The notes beneath the pieces are model-generated. The model searched no databases and was not told the DNA's origin. It saw only the letters and a list, made by a program, of their open reading frames with translations. From Dallia pectoralis (taxonomy: Eukaryota; Chordata; Actinopteri; Esociformes; Umbridae), in NCBI GenBank assembly GCA_029465975.1, contig CM055730.1:16128774-16192773 (forward strand): a DNA stretch of 64,000 nt, written 5' to 3'. Both the position numbers and the translations under genes were made by a program. Positions 13,406 to 24,125 of the stretch are shown here, piece by piece. The stretch's first letter is position 1. Every line of letters begins with the position of its first letter.

Positions 13406-14396
13406 TCAATAGTGTTGAGTTAAAGGGAGAGGCTGGCTGCTTGTCCTGGCCTCGAATAGTGTTGGGTTAAAGAGAGAGGCTGGCTGGTTGTCCTGGTCTC
13501 GAATAGTGTTGAGTTAAAGGGAGAGGCTGGCTGGCTGTCCTGGCCTCGAATAGTGTTGGGTTAAAGGGAGAGGCTGTCTGGTTGTCCTGGCCTCAATAGT
13601 GTTGAGTTAAAAGGAGAGGCTGGCTGGTTGTCCTGGCCTCGAATAGTGTTGAGTTAAAGGGAGAGGCTGGCTGCTTGTCCTGGCCTCAATAGTGTTGAGT
13701 TAAAGGGAGAGGCTGGCTGCTTGTCCTGGCTTCAATAGTGTTGGGTTAAAGGGAGAGGCTGGCTGGTTTCCTGGCCTCGAATAGTGTTGAATTAAAGGGA
13801 GAGGCTGGCTGCTTGTCCTGGTCATGAATAGTGTTGATTTAAAGGGAGAGGCTGGCTGCTTGTCCTGGCCTCGAATAGTGTTGGGTTAAAGGGAGAGGCT
13901 GGCTGGTTGTCCTGGCCTCGAATAGTGTTGGGTTAAAGGGAGAGGCTGGCTGGCTGTCCTGGCCTCGAATAGTGTTGGGTTAAAGGGAGAGGCTGGCTGG
14001 TTGTCCTGGTCATGAATAGTGTTGAGTTAAAGGGAGAGGCTGGCTGCTTGTCCTGGCCTCAAATAGTGTTGGGTTAAAGGGAGAGGCTGGCTGGTTGTCC
14101 TGGCCTCGAATAGTGTTGGGTTAAAGGGAGAGGCTGGCTGGTTGTCCTGGCCTCAATAGTGTTGGGTTAAAGGGAGAGGCTGGCTGGTTGTCCTGGCCTC
14201 AATAGTGTTGGGTTAAAGGGAGAGGCTGGCTGGTTGTCCTGGCCTCGAATAGTGTTGAGTTAAAAGGAGAGGCTGGCTGGTTGTCCTGGCCTCAAATAGT
14301 GTTGGGTTAAAGGGAGAGGCTGGCTGGTTGTCCTGGCCTCGAATAGTGTTGGGTTAAAGGGAGAGGCTGGCTGGTTGTCCTGGCCTCGAATAGTGT
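13406..14396. repeat. 47-bp minisatellite, about 21 copies
   Basis: The unit contains AATAGTGTTGGGTTAAAGG, GAGAGGCTGGCTGG and TTGTCCTGGCCTC. Variable positions include CTGG/CTGC/CTGT before TTGTCC, GGTTAAA/GAGTTAAA and CCTCGAA/CCTCAA/CATGAA. The array ends in a partial unit at TAGTGTCACTCG. Confidence 0.97.
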
Positions 14397-14722
14397 CACT
14401 CGTCCTCTCTCGTTTTTCTTCACCTCACCCTCAGACACTTATTCGCTCTTATTGTCTTTCCCTTACAATCTTTCTCCCTCTCGTCCTTTATCTCCACTTC
14501 CCCATCTATGCTTGTATTTTCTGCTTCCCATCCCTCTCTTTTTACCTCTCCTTTTCTCCCCGTCTTCATATTTATTCTTCTCTTCCTCCACCCACCGTCT
14601 CCCCCTCTATCTCTCTGCAGGCTGCCTTGGCTCGTGTTAGTTCCCTGGCTCCGGCCAGGCTGGTGTACCCACAGGGTGTAGATGGTTACACAGCAGCCAA
14701 CAGCCCAGCATGGAGAAAATGA
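14397..14722 (+). other. pyrimidine tract and candidate terminal exon
   Basis: About 200 bases of C/T-rich DNA lead to CTCTATCTCTCTGCAG ending at 14620, one of the best-looking 3' splice sites in the window. From 14621 a frame of 33 codons runs to a TGA at 14720-14722, with LARVSSLAPARLVYPQGVDG within it. No protein family was recognised and no partner exon was found, so a chance acceptor in a pyrimidine-rich satellite margin is equally possible. Confidence 0.25.
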
Positions 14723-14762
14723 AAGAGGCGTAGAAGAGAGAGAACATGGAGGCAGATGCAGA

Positions 14763-15380
14763 AATTAGAGTAAATAGTGAGAACAGCAAAGAAGAGGAGA
14801 GGGTAAATAATGAGAACAGCAAAGAAGAGGAGAGAGGGTAAATAATGAGAACAGCAAAGAAGAGGAGAGAGGGTAAATAATGAGAACAGCAAAGAAGAGG
14901 AGGGTAAATAATGAGAACAGCAAAGAAGAGGAGAGGGTAAATAATGAGAACAGCAAAGAAGAGGAGAGGGTAAATAATGAGAACAGCAAAGAAGAGGAGA
15001 GGGGAAATAATGAGAACAGCAAAGAAGAGGAAAGGGTAAATAATGAGAACAGCAAAGAAGAGGAGAGGGTAAATAGTGAGAACAGCAAAGAAGAGGAGAG
15101 GGTAAATAACGAGAACAGCAAAGAAGAGGAGAGGGTAAATAATGAGAACAGCAAAGAAGAGGAGAGGGTAAATAACGAGAACAGCAAAGAAGAGGAGAGG
15201 GTAAATAATGAGAACAGCAAAGAAGAGGAGAGGGTAAATAGTGAGAACAGCAAAGAAGAGGAGAGGGGAAATAATGAGAACAGCAAAGAAGAGGAAAGGG
15301 TAAATAATGAGAACAGCAAAGAAGAGGAGAGGGTAAATAATGAGAACAGCAAAGAAGAGGAGGGTAAATAATGAGAACAT
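14763..15380. repeat. 33-bp minisatellite, about 19 copies
   Basis: The unit is GTAAATAATGAGAACAGC plus AAAGAAGAGGAGAGG. A 33-bp unit is a multiple of three, so an 11-residue motif (VNNENSKEEER) repeats on the plus strand and LLFFAVLIIYP on the minus. Some copies are 30 or 35 bp, breaking the plus frame near 14830-14905. Degenerate half units with GAGAACATGGAGG flank both ends (about 14742 and 15374). No start, splice or family evidence supports coding. Confidence 0.96.
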
Positions 15381-15501
15381 GGAGGAAGAAAATAAGGTAA
15401 ACATTGACGACAGCGAAGCAGAAAGCTTGAAAGACAGATCGGGAGGTCGAGTAACACAAATACGGAAAGTTGGAAAGAGAAAAGTCAAAAGAGAATTTTA
15501 G

Positions 15502-15632
15502 TTTTGTGTGGACAGGGGACAGGGTGTCTGCTGTAGCCATTACTGTGGCATTCTCTTAAAGGATGGGGTGGCTGGACTAGACTGTCCAGAATTACACAGC
15601 TGTATATATTACCACAGAATTTATGGTCCATC
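15502..15632. repeat. 131-bp duplicated sequence, copy A
   Basis: This stretch, beginning TTTTGTGTGGACAGGGGAC and ending TTTATGGTCCATC, is the same as 20416-20544 except for two extra bases (TA) in GTATATATTACC. Flanks differ on both sides. The origin is unknown: a short non-autonomous mobile element or a recent segmental copy. Confidence 0.93.
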
Positions 15633-15783
15633 CATAACTACTAACATATACAGACACCCACCACCCCCCACAAAAAATGAATATGTCTTCAGTTATAATT
15701 GAAAAGAGAGAGAAGATATGGCTGATATGGAGCCTGAGACAGGTTTGGAGAGAAAGGATGGATGCACATGATGGGGAGTGTAA

Positions 15784-15786
<3 letters not shown>
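15633..15786. other. spacer between duplicated sequence and microsatellite
   Basis: Unique, with a CACCCACCACCCCCCAC run at 15656-15671. Nothing else seen. Confidence 0.4.
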
Positions 15787-15833
<47 letters not shown>

Positions 15834-15850
15834 CATACACATACATACTT
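15787..15850. repeat. (AC)n with AT/ACAT tail
   Basis: A CA run to about 15827 followed by ATATATACATACACATACATAC, a compound microsatellite. Confidence 0.96.
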
Positions 15851-17873
15851 GGCCCGCGTCCAGATTCCTCTACTCACAAAGAAGTGGCCTTCGGGGGGGG
15901 AAATATCTGCCTTCATTACACTTCTGCATGCAATTCTTATAACGTAATCCAAATATGGCAAATCTACCAAATGTGTACTGCCCAGACACTGTTGACATAT
16001 ATCCCTCCTGCATCACCATGGTAACAATCGGTAAGGAAACAAAACAGTCCACCCCCTGCCTCGCCGTTCTCCGTCTCGAAAGTTTTTTTCAAAAAGCCCT
16101 CTCGCCAACTCCTGTGGCGCAGGCAATCTTAGATGTCTGACGGAGCCATTGAAGCGATTTGAAGACAATATTAGGGTTTCGGCGCTTTACTCCTGACATC
16201 CCTGGGGGGGCCTGTTAGGGGAGAATTGCTCCCACAGGGCTCAACGAATAAGGATATGACCTTTAATATACGAGCTGGGGGGTCGGTCAGGTACAGCCAC
16301 AAGATGGAGCAAAAATGAACTGAAACAAAGGAGGACTTGTCCACAATGTATGCAACACAGACAGACACACACACACGGGTCTGACTGGACCGGGTCATTC
16401 CAATCTGAGATATATTATTATATTATATTATTTACACGCACACATCTCCAGAACCAATGAGCAAGCAGAACTTTTGATTCCTTAAAATGTAATTACCCAG
16501 AACCCCTTGCTCTTTGGATGGGGGGGCTCTAATATAATTATAATGACTTCCTGTCCGCTGGGGGGGATGTGTGGGTGGGGGGGTGAATGGTGATTAGGCA
16601 ATAGACTGACGGTCAGTGGAATTAGTCAACTTCTTTGTCACCTCCCATCTCTACGACATCGGTGTGTCCTTTGCAGGGTTCCACTAAAGCATACGTTTCT
16701 ATATACGTAGAACCATATATATATATACATAGAACCATCTTTGTGTTTTAATCAACTTGTCGACACTTAGGGATGCATTGTGGTGTATTGTTATGTATAA
16801 GAATAAGTTGAGAGTTTAGAAATTCAGCAAATACTGCAAAAAACTGAATTAGGATCAGGAGCTAAGACCAGACTGCAACTGAGGCCCTTTGAATACAGCC
16901 AGATCTCCTGTGGTGACTGCTTGGAAATCGTGCAGATCCAAAATGGCGTCACTGCGTACTAGACATGTGTGGGAGCATACACTCAGTCTATCAGACACGC
17001 TGTCAATCAGGCTCCCATGAAATGATCCAAAAGGGACCAACTCAGCTGAAACTCAGGAGACTAATTATCTGTGCGACACACACCCACCTGGTTGCTAACG
17101 AAAAAGCTGATATTCCTCATGCAGAATACATATTTTAATTAGGCCACATTAACTTTTCATTGACCCTGCGCGCTCGGCGTGGTAGAGCTGTGATGTCACT
17201 TTACAAGACTCAGCAGGTGGTCTGTTTACAACGCCGGGGGAGAAAGAACGAGGGAGCTGAGAGAAGCAAAATGAGACTAAAAGCGTCTAGCAGGAAGAAG
17301 CCCCTATTGTATGATCCGAGTCTGGGGGATCGGGATCAGTCTTATGTAAAACACAGCTGTGCTTCTGCCCTGTTTCACATCAGCTCTAGAAGACAATTCC
17401 ATTTGATTTAATCAGCAACACGACTGGGATCATTCCGGCTCCTAAAGTGGCAATATGTGAATGTTACATTTGCGACTCTTATTTTAATTAGAAACTATAC
17501 CCAGGCATTTGAACCTAATGGAAGTTCATTTTTAACAGCCACTGTACAGTATATTTTCTCAACATTATAACAAGGACATCATTAACATTCAGTACTTAAA
17601 TCCATACTAGCACGGTCCTTACAGTGGAGACCGCGTCACCCAAACCATGAGAGGGTGTGTGCCCTTTATGGTATTATCAGAACAGCAGGATGCTTTCATA
17701 AATCCTTGATTCATTATGCATTAGCTCTAATCTTTCAGTTGCATTTCATTCAAACGCAGGCCTCACTAATCAGCGCTCTTAAAGGTTAGGTCAGTGTGAG
17801 CAGATCTCAGTAACAAGCAGACCTGAGAGGTCCATGGGGTGTGAGTGACATTTTCAGGTAATCAAGTACGTAC
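15851..17873. other. gene-free unique block, possible regulatory DNA
   Basis: No gene recognised. Segments at 15950-16290, 16850-17060 and 17160-17420 are unique and of balanced composition. There are short G runs (16204-16211, 16519-16526, 16560-16582) and a TA-rich microsatellite near 16715-16730. The 83-codon frame at 17160-17411 has no known domain. Confidence 0.45.
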
Positions 17874-18450
17874 CAGAAGAAATCTCCAGATGTGGAGCAT
17901 ATGCCAGAAGAAATCTCCAGATGTGGAGCATATGCCAGAAGAAATCTCCAGATGTGGAGCATATACGAGAAGAAATCTCTAGACGTGGAGCATATACCAG
18001 AACAAATCTCCAGATGTGGAGCATATACCAGAAGAAATCTCTAGATGTGGAGCATATGCCAGAAGAAATCTCCAGATGTGGGGCATATGCCAGAAGAAAT
18101 CTCTAGATGTGGAGCATATGCCAGAAGAAATCTCCAGATGTGGAGCATATGCCAGAAGAAATCTCCAGATGTTGAGCATATATCAGAACAAATCTCTAGA
18201 TGTGGAGCATATGCAAGAAGAAATCTCCAGATGTTGAGCATATATCAGAACAAATCTCTAGATGTGGAGCATACACCAGAACAAATCTCCAGATGTGGAG
18301 CATATACCAGAACAAATCTCCAGATGTGGAGCATATACCAGAACAAATCTCTAGGTGTGGAGCATATGCCAGAAGAAATCTCCAGATGTGGAGCATACAC
18401 CAGAACAAATCTCCAGATGTGGGGAATATACCAGAACAAATCTCCACATG
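17874..18450. repeat. 31-bp minisatellite, about 18 copies
   Basis: The unit is CAGAAGAAATCTCCAGATG plus TGGAGCATATGC. Common variants are AGAACAAATC, CTCTAGATG, and ATATACC or ACACC for ATATGCC. All frames of 60-139 codons here are repeat artefacts. Confidence 0.97.
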
Positions 18451-19095
18451 TGTATTCTCTTTGAACCTTAATGAAAGATAGATGATGGAAGAGAATGATG
18501 GAGGGATAGAGAAAGTTATCCGGAGAGGGTGAGGTGTCAATCACATACTAAGAATTTACCAGGAAAATTAATATTTGATATACTGTCCTTTCATAATTGC
18601 TGTGACATTTCTAACTCAATCAATACAACTCGCATAGCACTTGGAGAGGGTGGGCGGCTGAATGCAGAGGTGCCCAGCTGAGTCAAACCAATCAGCAATT
18701 TGCCTCTACAGTTGAAAAGAATCAAATTGTTTCCAATGGTCAGATAAACAGATAATATTGCTAGGAGCAAGAATACTAGCATTCCGACATAAAATATACT
18801 TTAAAAGGAGTGTTAATATCTCTGTGTAGTTTGCACAATAAGGTTGATTTCCAGTGACGGAATCACTAAAACGGTCAGAGGCCTCAGACCAAAGCCACTT
18901 TAATTCCATAAGTTTAGTCTTTTACAGCGCACTAGTTAATGTTTCCACGTGGGGGTATGTTGCTGTGCTTGTTTTCAGAAGACACAGACCACCACCTGCG
19001 CTAATTAGCATTCTCTGAGCACAAGCTAATGTAAGCTGAGTGGGTTAGGGTTAGCTGAGTGGGTTGTTCATCAACTGGAGGGGTACAACAATATA
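18451..19095. other. gene-free stretch
   Basis: Unique DNA with a GGGTTAGGGTTAG patch near 19061-19073 that is too short to be a telomeric tract. No gene recognised. Confidence 0.5.
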
Positions 19096-19145
19096 CAGTG
19101 AAGGAAGAAAGTATTTGATCCCCTGCTGAGTTTGCCTGTGTGTCT
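19096..19145 (+). mobile_element. Tc1-like transposon terminal fragment
   Basis: After a TA dinucleotide (19094-19095) comes CAGTGAAGGAAGAAAG followed by TATTTGATCCCCTGCTGA, the outer end of a Tc1-like family common in fish (cagtgaggg...agtatttgatcccctgctga). Only about 45-50 bases are recognisable before the sequence diverges and runs into the 32-bp array. Confidence 0.7.
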
Positions 19146-19182
19146 GGTCATCAAACAGTTCACTTGTCACTTTGAGCCACAC

Positions 19183-19604
19183 AGTGTTTCTATGAAGCTT
19201 CAGAGTGGGTCATGGGTGTTTCTATGAAGCTTCAGACTGGGTCATGGGTGTTTCTATGAAGCTTCAGAGTGGGTCATGGGTGTTTCTATGAAGCTTCAGA
19301 CTGGGTCATGGGTGTTTCTATGAAGCTTCAGAGCGGGTCATGGGTGTTTCTATGAAGCTTCAGACTGGGTCATGGGTGTTTCTATGAAGCTTCAGAGTGG
19401 GTCATGGGTGTTTCTATGAAGCTTCAGAGTGGGTCATGGGTGTTTCTATGAAGCTTCAGAGTGGGTCATGGGTGTTTCTATGAAGCTTCAGAGTGGGTCA
19501 TGGGTGTTTCTATGAAGCTTCAGAGTGGGTCATGGGTGTTTCTATGAAGCTTCAGAGTGGGTCATGGGCGTTTCAATGAAGCTTCAGAGTGGGTCATGGG
19601 CGTT
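19183..19604. repeat. 32-bp minisatellite, about 13 copies
   Basis: The unit is GTGTTTCTATGAAGC plus TTCAGAGTGGGTCATGG, with GAGTGGG/GACTGGG/GAGCGGG variants. Every unit has an AAGCTT. It lies directly between the Tc1 end and a LINE fragment. Confidence 0.97.
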
Positions 19605-19639
19605 TCTTGGCATCACTGGCGGTTCTAAATTACAACATT

Positions 19640-20085
19640 TCTGGTTTAGTTAAGTATGGTGTGGCTGTTTTTATTGATTTTGCTAAAGCTTTTGATCCCA
19701 TCAACCAGCTCAGTCGAATTAATAGACCAAGCCAATTAGAGTGCTCAAGGGAATGCCTAGCCGGGTTTGAAAGCAATTTTGCAAACCAAGTACAATGTTT
19801 CAAAGCTGAGGGCCCGTTGTTTTAATTTCTGGTGTTATCTATGGGAGTTTCAGAAGTTTAGATTATTAGTCTGACCTTCTTCTTTGTATATATTAATTAC
19901 GTTGTGGTTGTTGCAAATTCCCCCGTCCACTTTTATGCAAATCAAAAGTTCACAACAGGACCCTCATTAAATACTGTGCTGTGGACCGTACAACATAGTA
20001 GCTTTAACTATATCCAAATATCACAAAGAAATTAAGAATAAGCTCTTCAATTAGAACAAATGGCAATATAATCTAAACAATTTCA
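19640..20085 (+). pseudogene. non-LTR retrotransposon (LINE) reverse-transcriptase fragment
   Basis: In the frame at 19589-19825, VAVFIDFAKAFDPIN (from about 19661) matches the conserved reverse-transcriptase block with the first catalytic aspartate (FxDxxKAFDxxxH). Downstream, in other frames, come a remnant of the GVPQGS block (ATGGGAGTTTCAGAAG) and FFFVYINYVV...VHFYANQKF at about 19880-19950, where the YADD catalytic motif reads YANQ. Stops and frameshifts break it, and endonuclease and tail regions are missing. It is a 5'-truncated, dead copy of an L2/CR1/Rex-like LINE; which one is not certain. Confidence 0.75.
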
Positions 20086-20415
20086 CCACGTATCACTTTG
20101 ATACTTTACTATGGTACAGACAAATGGCAACAGTATCTAAACACTTTCACCACATATTACTTTGATACTTAACTATGATACAGACAAATTATGCTAAAAC
20201 AAGACATCAATATACTGGATGTAGAGACTAACCTTCTTCTGTATTTCAGAGTTGTAGTCAGATAGTAAACAACATGTGGATGATGTTGAGGACATCATTG
20301 AGGACCCATGTTGGGGAAAGGAAAGGTTTGGTTGACATTCCTTTTATATAGTATTAATTTAATTCCATGTGTATGCGTTACTGTATATTGTCCTGTCCTC
20401 TAGCAATTGCTTAGC
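20086..20415. other. gene-free stretch
   Basis: AT-rich, with a local repeat of TTTCACCACRTATYACTTTG (20081-20101 and about 20146-20166) inside a roughly 66-bp imperfect tandem duplication. Nothing else seen. Confidence 0.5.
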
Positions 20416-20544
20416 TTTTGTGTGGACAGGGGACAGGGTGTCTGCTGTAGCCATTACTGTGGCATTCTCTTAAAGGATGGGGTGGCTGGACTAGACTGTC
20501 CAGAATTACACAGCTGTATATTACCACAGAATTTATGGTCCATC
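20416..20544. repeat. 131-bp duplicated sequence, copy B
   Basis: Identical to copy A at 15502-15632 except for a missing TA, on the same strand, about 4.9 kb away. It lies about 330 bases downstream of the LINE remnant. Confidence 0.93.
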
Positions 20545-20990
20545 ATTGAAACTAATGGAATTTGCTCTCAGTAAACCTACCTGGTTGAATAAAAGAGAAA
20601 TACCTACTATAATAAACCCCAGAGTGTACGTATAAATAGCACTTTCTTTCATTCTGTTTCAACAGGTGCAGCTGTACATGACTGAGGTGACTGTTCTAAC
20701 CAATCAGAAGGCACAGAGACCTATAGTCTCTCTGCGAAGTACGAAAATAGCCGAATGTGTCTAATTTCAGCCGCCACAGCCACCTCTCTGGTCTCCTGTG
20801 TGGATACAAGCCCTAGAGTGGTAAGAAAAGCTCTTTGTCCTTGTCGGCGTGTTTGCTGGCTCGACCAACCCAGACGGCAGCATTGGCTGTTTCAACATAA
20901 ACCAGTACCTGTCTCACCAGACATACTTAACACTTGTGTGGCAGAAAACACTTGTGTGTTTGTATAGGTATTGTATGGGTCGATAGAGAT
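20545..20990 (+). other. unique DNA with a candidate 3' splice site
   Basis: TTCATTCTGTTTCAACAG ends at 20665, a good acceptor. From 20666 a 32-codon frame runs to a TAA at about 20762, containing QLYMTEVTVLTNQKAQR. A CCAATCAG box also lies at about 20700. No homology recognised and no partner exon found. Confidence 0.2.
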
Positions 20991-21135
20991 CTGCAGGCTA
21001 ACACAGACAGAGGTGAGACCGGCGGCAGGACAGGAAGGGTGATGGCGGACTTCCTGTCGGCCGAGCGGAACGGATAACGAGACGCAGAGCACAACGCGTG
21101 ATCGTCGGGGCTGGTGTGATTAGAAACGCGAGCTG
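20991..21135. promoter_or_regulatory. CpG-enriched promoter-like block with ETS-type palindrome
   Basis: This stretch has many CpG dinucleotides against a CpG-poor background. CAGGAAG and CTTCCTG form an inverted pair around an ATG at 21042 in a favourable context (GTGATGG). The ATG opens a frame of only 11 codons (MADFLSAERNG) before TAA. ETS-type GGAA sites with local CpG richness are typical of vertebrate promoters. No downstream transcript can be assigned, so this is tentative. Confidence 0.3.
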
Positions 21136-22117
21136 AGCGATCAAACATTACACACGCTGCAGTCCATCAATGTTCAACCGGTTTTCACCTTCTCCCGGTC
21201 ATCTGCTTGGAACTTGAAAGCCTATTGTGCTCTGTGATCGGTCACACTAGAGTCGACGGGAAGCCTGGCATCTCTATTCCTGCTCAATCGACGATGTCAA
21301 TGCTGTATATGTTAGCCGCCAGATCACTATCATCTGGTACAAAGGTCTACTTGACAAACTTTGAAATGGTAAGGACTTTAGAAAGGACCAAACAAACCCT
21401 GTTAAACCCTACACTGAACCGACACTATGGCATTAGCCTATTTAGAGAGGTCACCATATACTTCCGAAACAGAACGAGCACACAAAGCGGGACAAAGGAC
21501 ATTTTCGGACAACTTTTCAAAACAACAGGTCATTCAGAGTTAACCAACCGAATCACAGCTCCTCTCGTGTTTCAGAAAGAGAACAGGTCCAGTTACGATA
21601 ACCCAAAATGTAAGTTTAAGTGTTGACGTTAAAACAGAAAACAATTATCTTTGGACAACAACGAATTATAACGGATGTTGAAAATTCCCACCAATGTTCA
21701 AGTTTCTTTTTTGTATTTAACCTTTATTTAACCGGGTAAAGGTTAAATAATTTTTTATAAAAAATGTTGACAAGATGTAGAAATGTATGTCAGTTTTACC
21801 ACATAGGGGAAATTTGGGCCCAACCTGTGCACTCTTCTAAAGGCTTCAAACGGTCCCAAATAACTCATTGGAAAGACATTAGGAAAGAAACCCTCTATGA
21901 TAAACCATCAATCACTCCTTTAATTATGATTGTCTTTTTTTCCTGACACTGCGTGCATGTTTCTGTGTGTGTGCCTGCGTGCTTGAGTGCTCCCAATGAT
22001 ACATGCGTCCAATTGGACTCTGCACTCTTCTAACTATCCCCATTGTTTGGATGCAGCGGGCCAATTGGATGGTCCTGCTTGGGGATGTTTCTCAGGGATC
22101 AAAGAGTATGTCTGGAT
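21136..22117. other. gene-free stretch to assembly gap
   Basis: A 139-codon plus frame at 21207-21626 is one of the longer non-repeat frames, but it shows no domain, signal peptide or splice support. The interval includes a fish repeat tail at 21711-21739. No gene recognised. Confidence 0.45.
21711..21739. repeat. dispersed fish repeat tail (TTTAACCTTTATTTAACC)
   Basis: TTGTATTTAACCTTTATTTA followed by ACCGGGTAA matches a short end sequence very common in teleost interspersed repeats. Only about 29 bases are recognisable. Confidence 0.5.
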
Positions 22118-22617
22118 NNNNNNNNNNNNNNNNNNNNNNNNNNNNNNNNNNNNNNNNNNNNNNNNNNNNNNNNNNNNNNNNNNNNNNNNNNNNNNNNNNN
22201 NNNNNNNNNNNNNNNNNNNNNNNNNNNNNNNNNNNNNNNNNNNNNNNNNNNNNNNNNNNNNNNNNNNNNNNNNNNNNNNNNNNNNNNNNNNNNNNNNNNN
22301 NNNNNNNNNNNNNNNNNNNNNNNNNNNNNNNNNNNNNNNNNNNNNNNNNNNNNNNNNNNNNNNNNNNNNNNNNNNNNNNNNNNNNNNNNNNNNNNNNNNN
22401 NNNNNNNNNNNNNNNNNNNNNNNNNNNNNNNNNNNNNNNNNNNNNNNNNNNNNNNNNNNNNNNNNNNNNNNNNNNNNNNNNNNNNNNNNNNNNNNNNNNN
22501 NNNNNNNNNNNNNNNNNNNNNNNNNNNNNNNNNNNNNNNNNNNNNNNNNNNNNNNNNNNNNNNNNNNNNNNNNNNNNNNNNNNNNNNNNNNNNNNNNNNN
22601 NNNNNNNNNNNNNNNNN
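22118..22617. other. assembly gap of 500 N
   Basis: Exactly 500 unknown bases, a conventional placeholder rather than a measured size. Frames spanning it are meaningless. Confidence 0.99.
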
Positions 22618-24125
22618 TACCCAGTATGGTTGAACTGTATGGAATAGATTGACATTCCTAACACACCATAGAAAATCAGTTTAGGCTTTTCACAATATCA
22701 AAAAACGGCAGCATCAGTGACAACTGCAGAGGTTGTGAAAATACTGGAAGAGGAGAAAGAGAATATTAGACAAAGCTCCCAGCTGGCGCAGAAACCCCAT
22801 ACACCTGTGTCGGAGAGATGCAGGAATCGAAGGGGGGGTAGGAGATAAATCAATCTGTGCGTAAACACAATATTTTGCTCATAACAGCATCCTGACATCG
22901 TATTGGAGCGGTGGCTTTTACGGCGCAGAGCTAGCTGGAGGTAGGGAAGACGAAACAAGAGCAGCTCTACAAGCCAATCACGCGTGCACAAGGCCAAACA
23001 AAATGGGCTTCTGGGTAGCCCTTTCATCCAGCACAACGAGGCTGAGAGTCAAAGTGACCTCTCCTCTTCATCTTTTCACTTTCATTACCTGTCTCTCAGG
23101 CCATCTCTATATTCGCCATCCTGTGTTCTCTCTGACTTTTTTCAATATCATTCTCAATCTAAAAGAACGGAAGGACAGATCCGTGAAAGGCTGAACAAAT
23201 CGCCTACACCGAAATGGCCCGCGAGCCGAACAATACATCGCCGAGCTCTCACTCTCTCCATCCATATTAGCACTCGGTTGGGCCGTCTGGGCCCACTGAC
23301 ACAGGAGGGTGGCAGAACAGATGAAATGGTACATTCGAAGCGGGCCGAGGTTGGGGATCCATCTAGCTCTGCAGGGAGACTCAACCTCTGCCCTAGCGTG
23401 GGAGCCCAACCGCCCGTCTCCCATACCTCACTGACAGGCTCAGAAGACATTGCTCTATTGGCTGTGAAACAGACACACTGGCCTATTTCTAAAGGGATTA
23501 TAGGGATAAAGAAAGATGGCGAGAGAGAGAGCTCCGTCTCTGCCAGGACTCTTACCCTCGGGGGGAAGAACCATTAGCGGTACAATGCAGCTCATACAGG
23601 CTACCGGCTTCGCCACGACGACACCCTAAAGGGACTCCATTGCTGACACGTGTTCCGGGGACATGGGCCAGTGTCGGCAAGTCGGACTACTTGGAACGGT
23701 TTAAATGGAGACGAGCGAGTCCAACAAGGCCGTCGACCGCCATGACGGGATGAGCTTTTGTCAGAAGGGATTGACGGGACTGTCAGACACAGACACACTG
23801 CCAATAGCAAAAGTTAACACACACACACAAACAAACCAGACTGGATTGTGCCATTGAATCAAGCCTATTTCAGCAATTTATGGATTCTCTGTCCCGCCTT
23901 GTCTAAGAAAACAAAAAGAAAGTGTTCCTGAAATAGGCCCTCCTCACTCTCAGACATCCTTACTAACCTAACATGGATACAGGGCCTACAAAACCTACTA
24001 GACTCCCACCCGAAGCCCGCGTTAATATTTAAAGAATCTTCAAACAAAAACGTCCAATAAATCTGGCACGTCTGTTAATACATTAAGTGTAATGGAACAC
24101 CCGGCAGTAGAATTATCTCCAGGCC
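22618..24125. other. gene-free unique block
   Basis: Contains a 197-codon plus frame at 22984-23577, the longest frame not made of repeats or Ns. Its translation is Ser/Arg/Pro-rich with no motif, and overlapping frames of 98-112 codons exist on the minus strand. The composition (many CpGs at 23150-23420) could reflect regulatory DNA. No gene is called. Confidence 0.45.

Noticed and set aside
14637..15540. Frames of up to 284 codons on the minus strand and an acidic 163-codon VNNENSKEEER frame on the plus strand
   Set aside because: They are made by a 33-bp minisatellite. Irregular units break the plus frame, and all frames are equally open.
21987..22664. Long frames through the N gap
   Set aside because: The codons are unknown bases.
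22984..23577. 197-codon non-repeat frame
   Set aside because: It has no recognised domain, the composition is low in hydrophobic periodicity, overlapping frames exist on the other strand, and there are no convincing exon boundaries.
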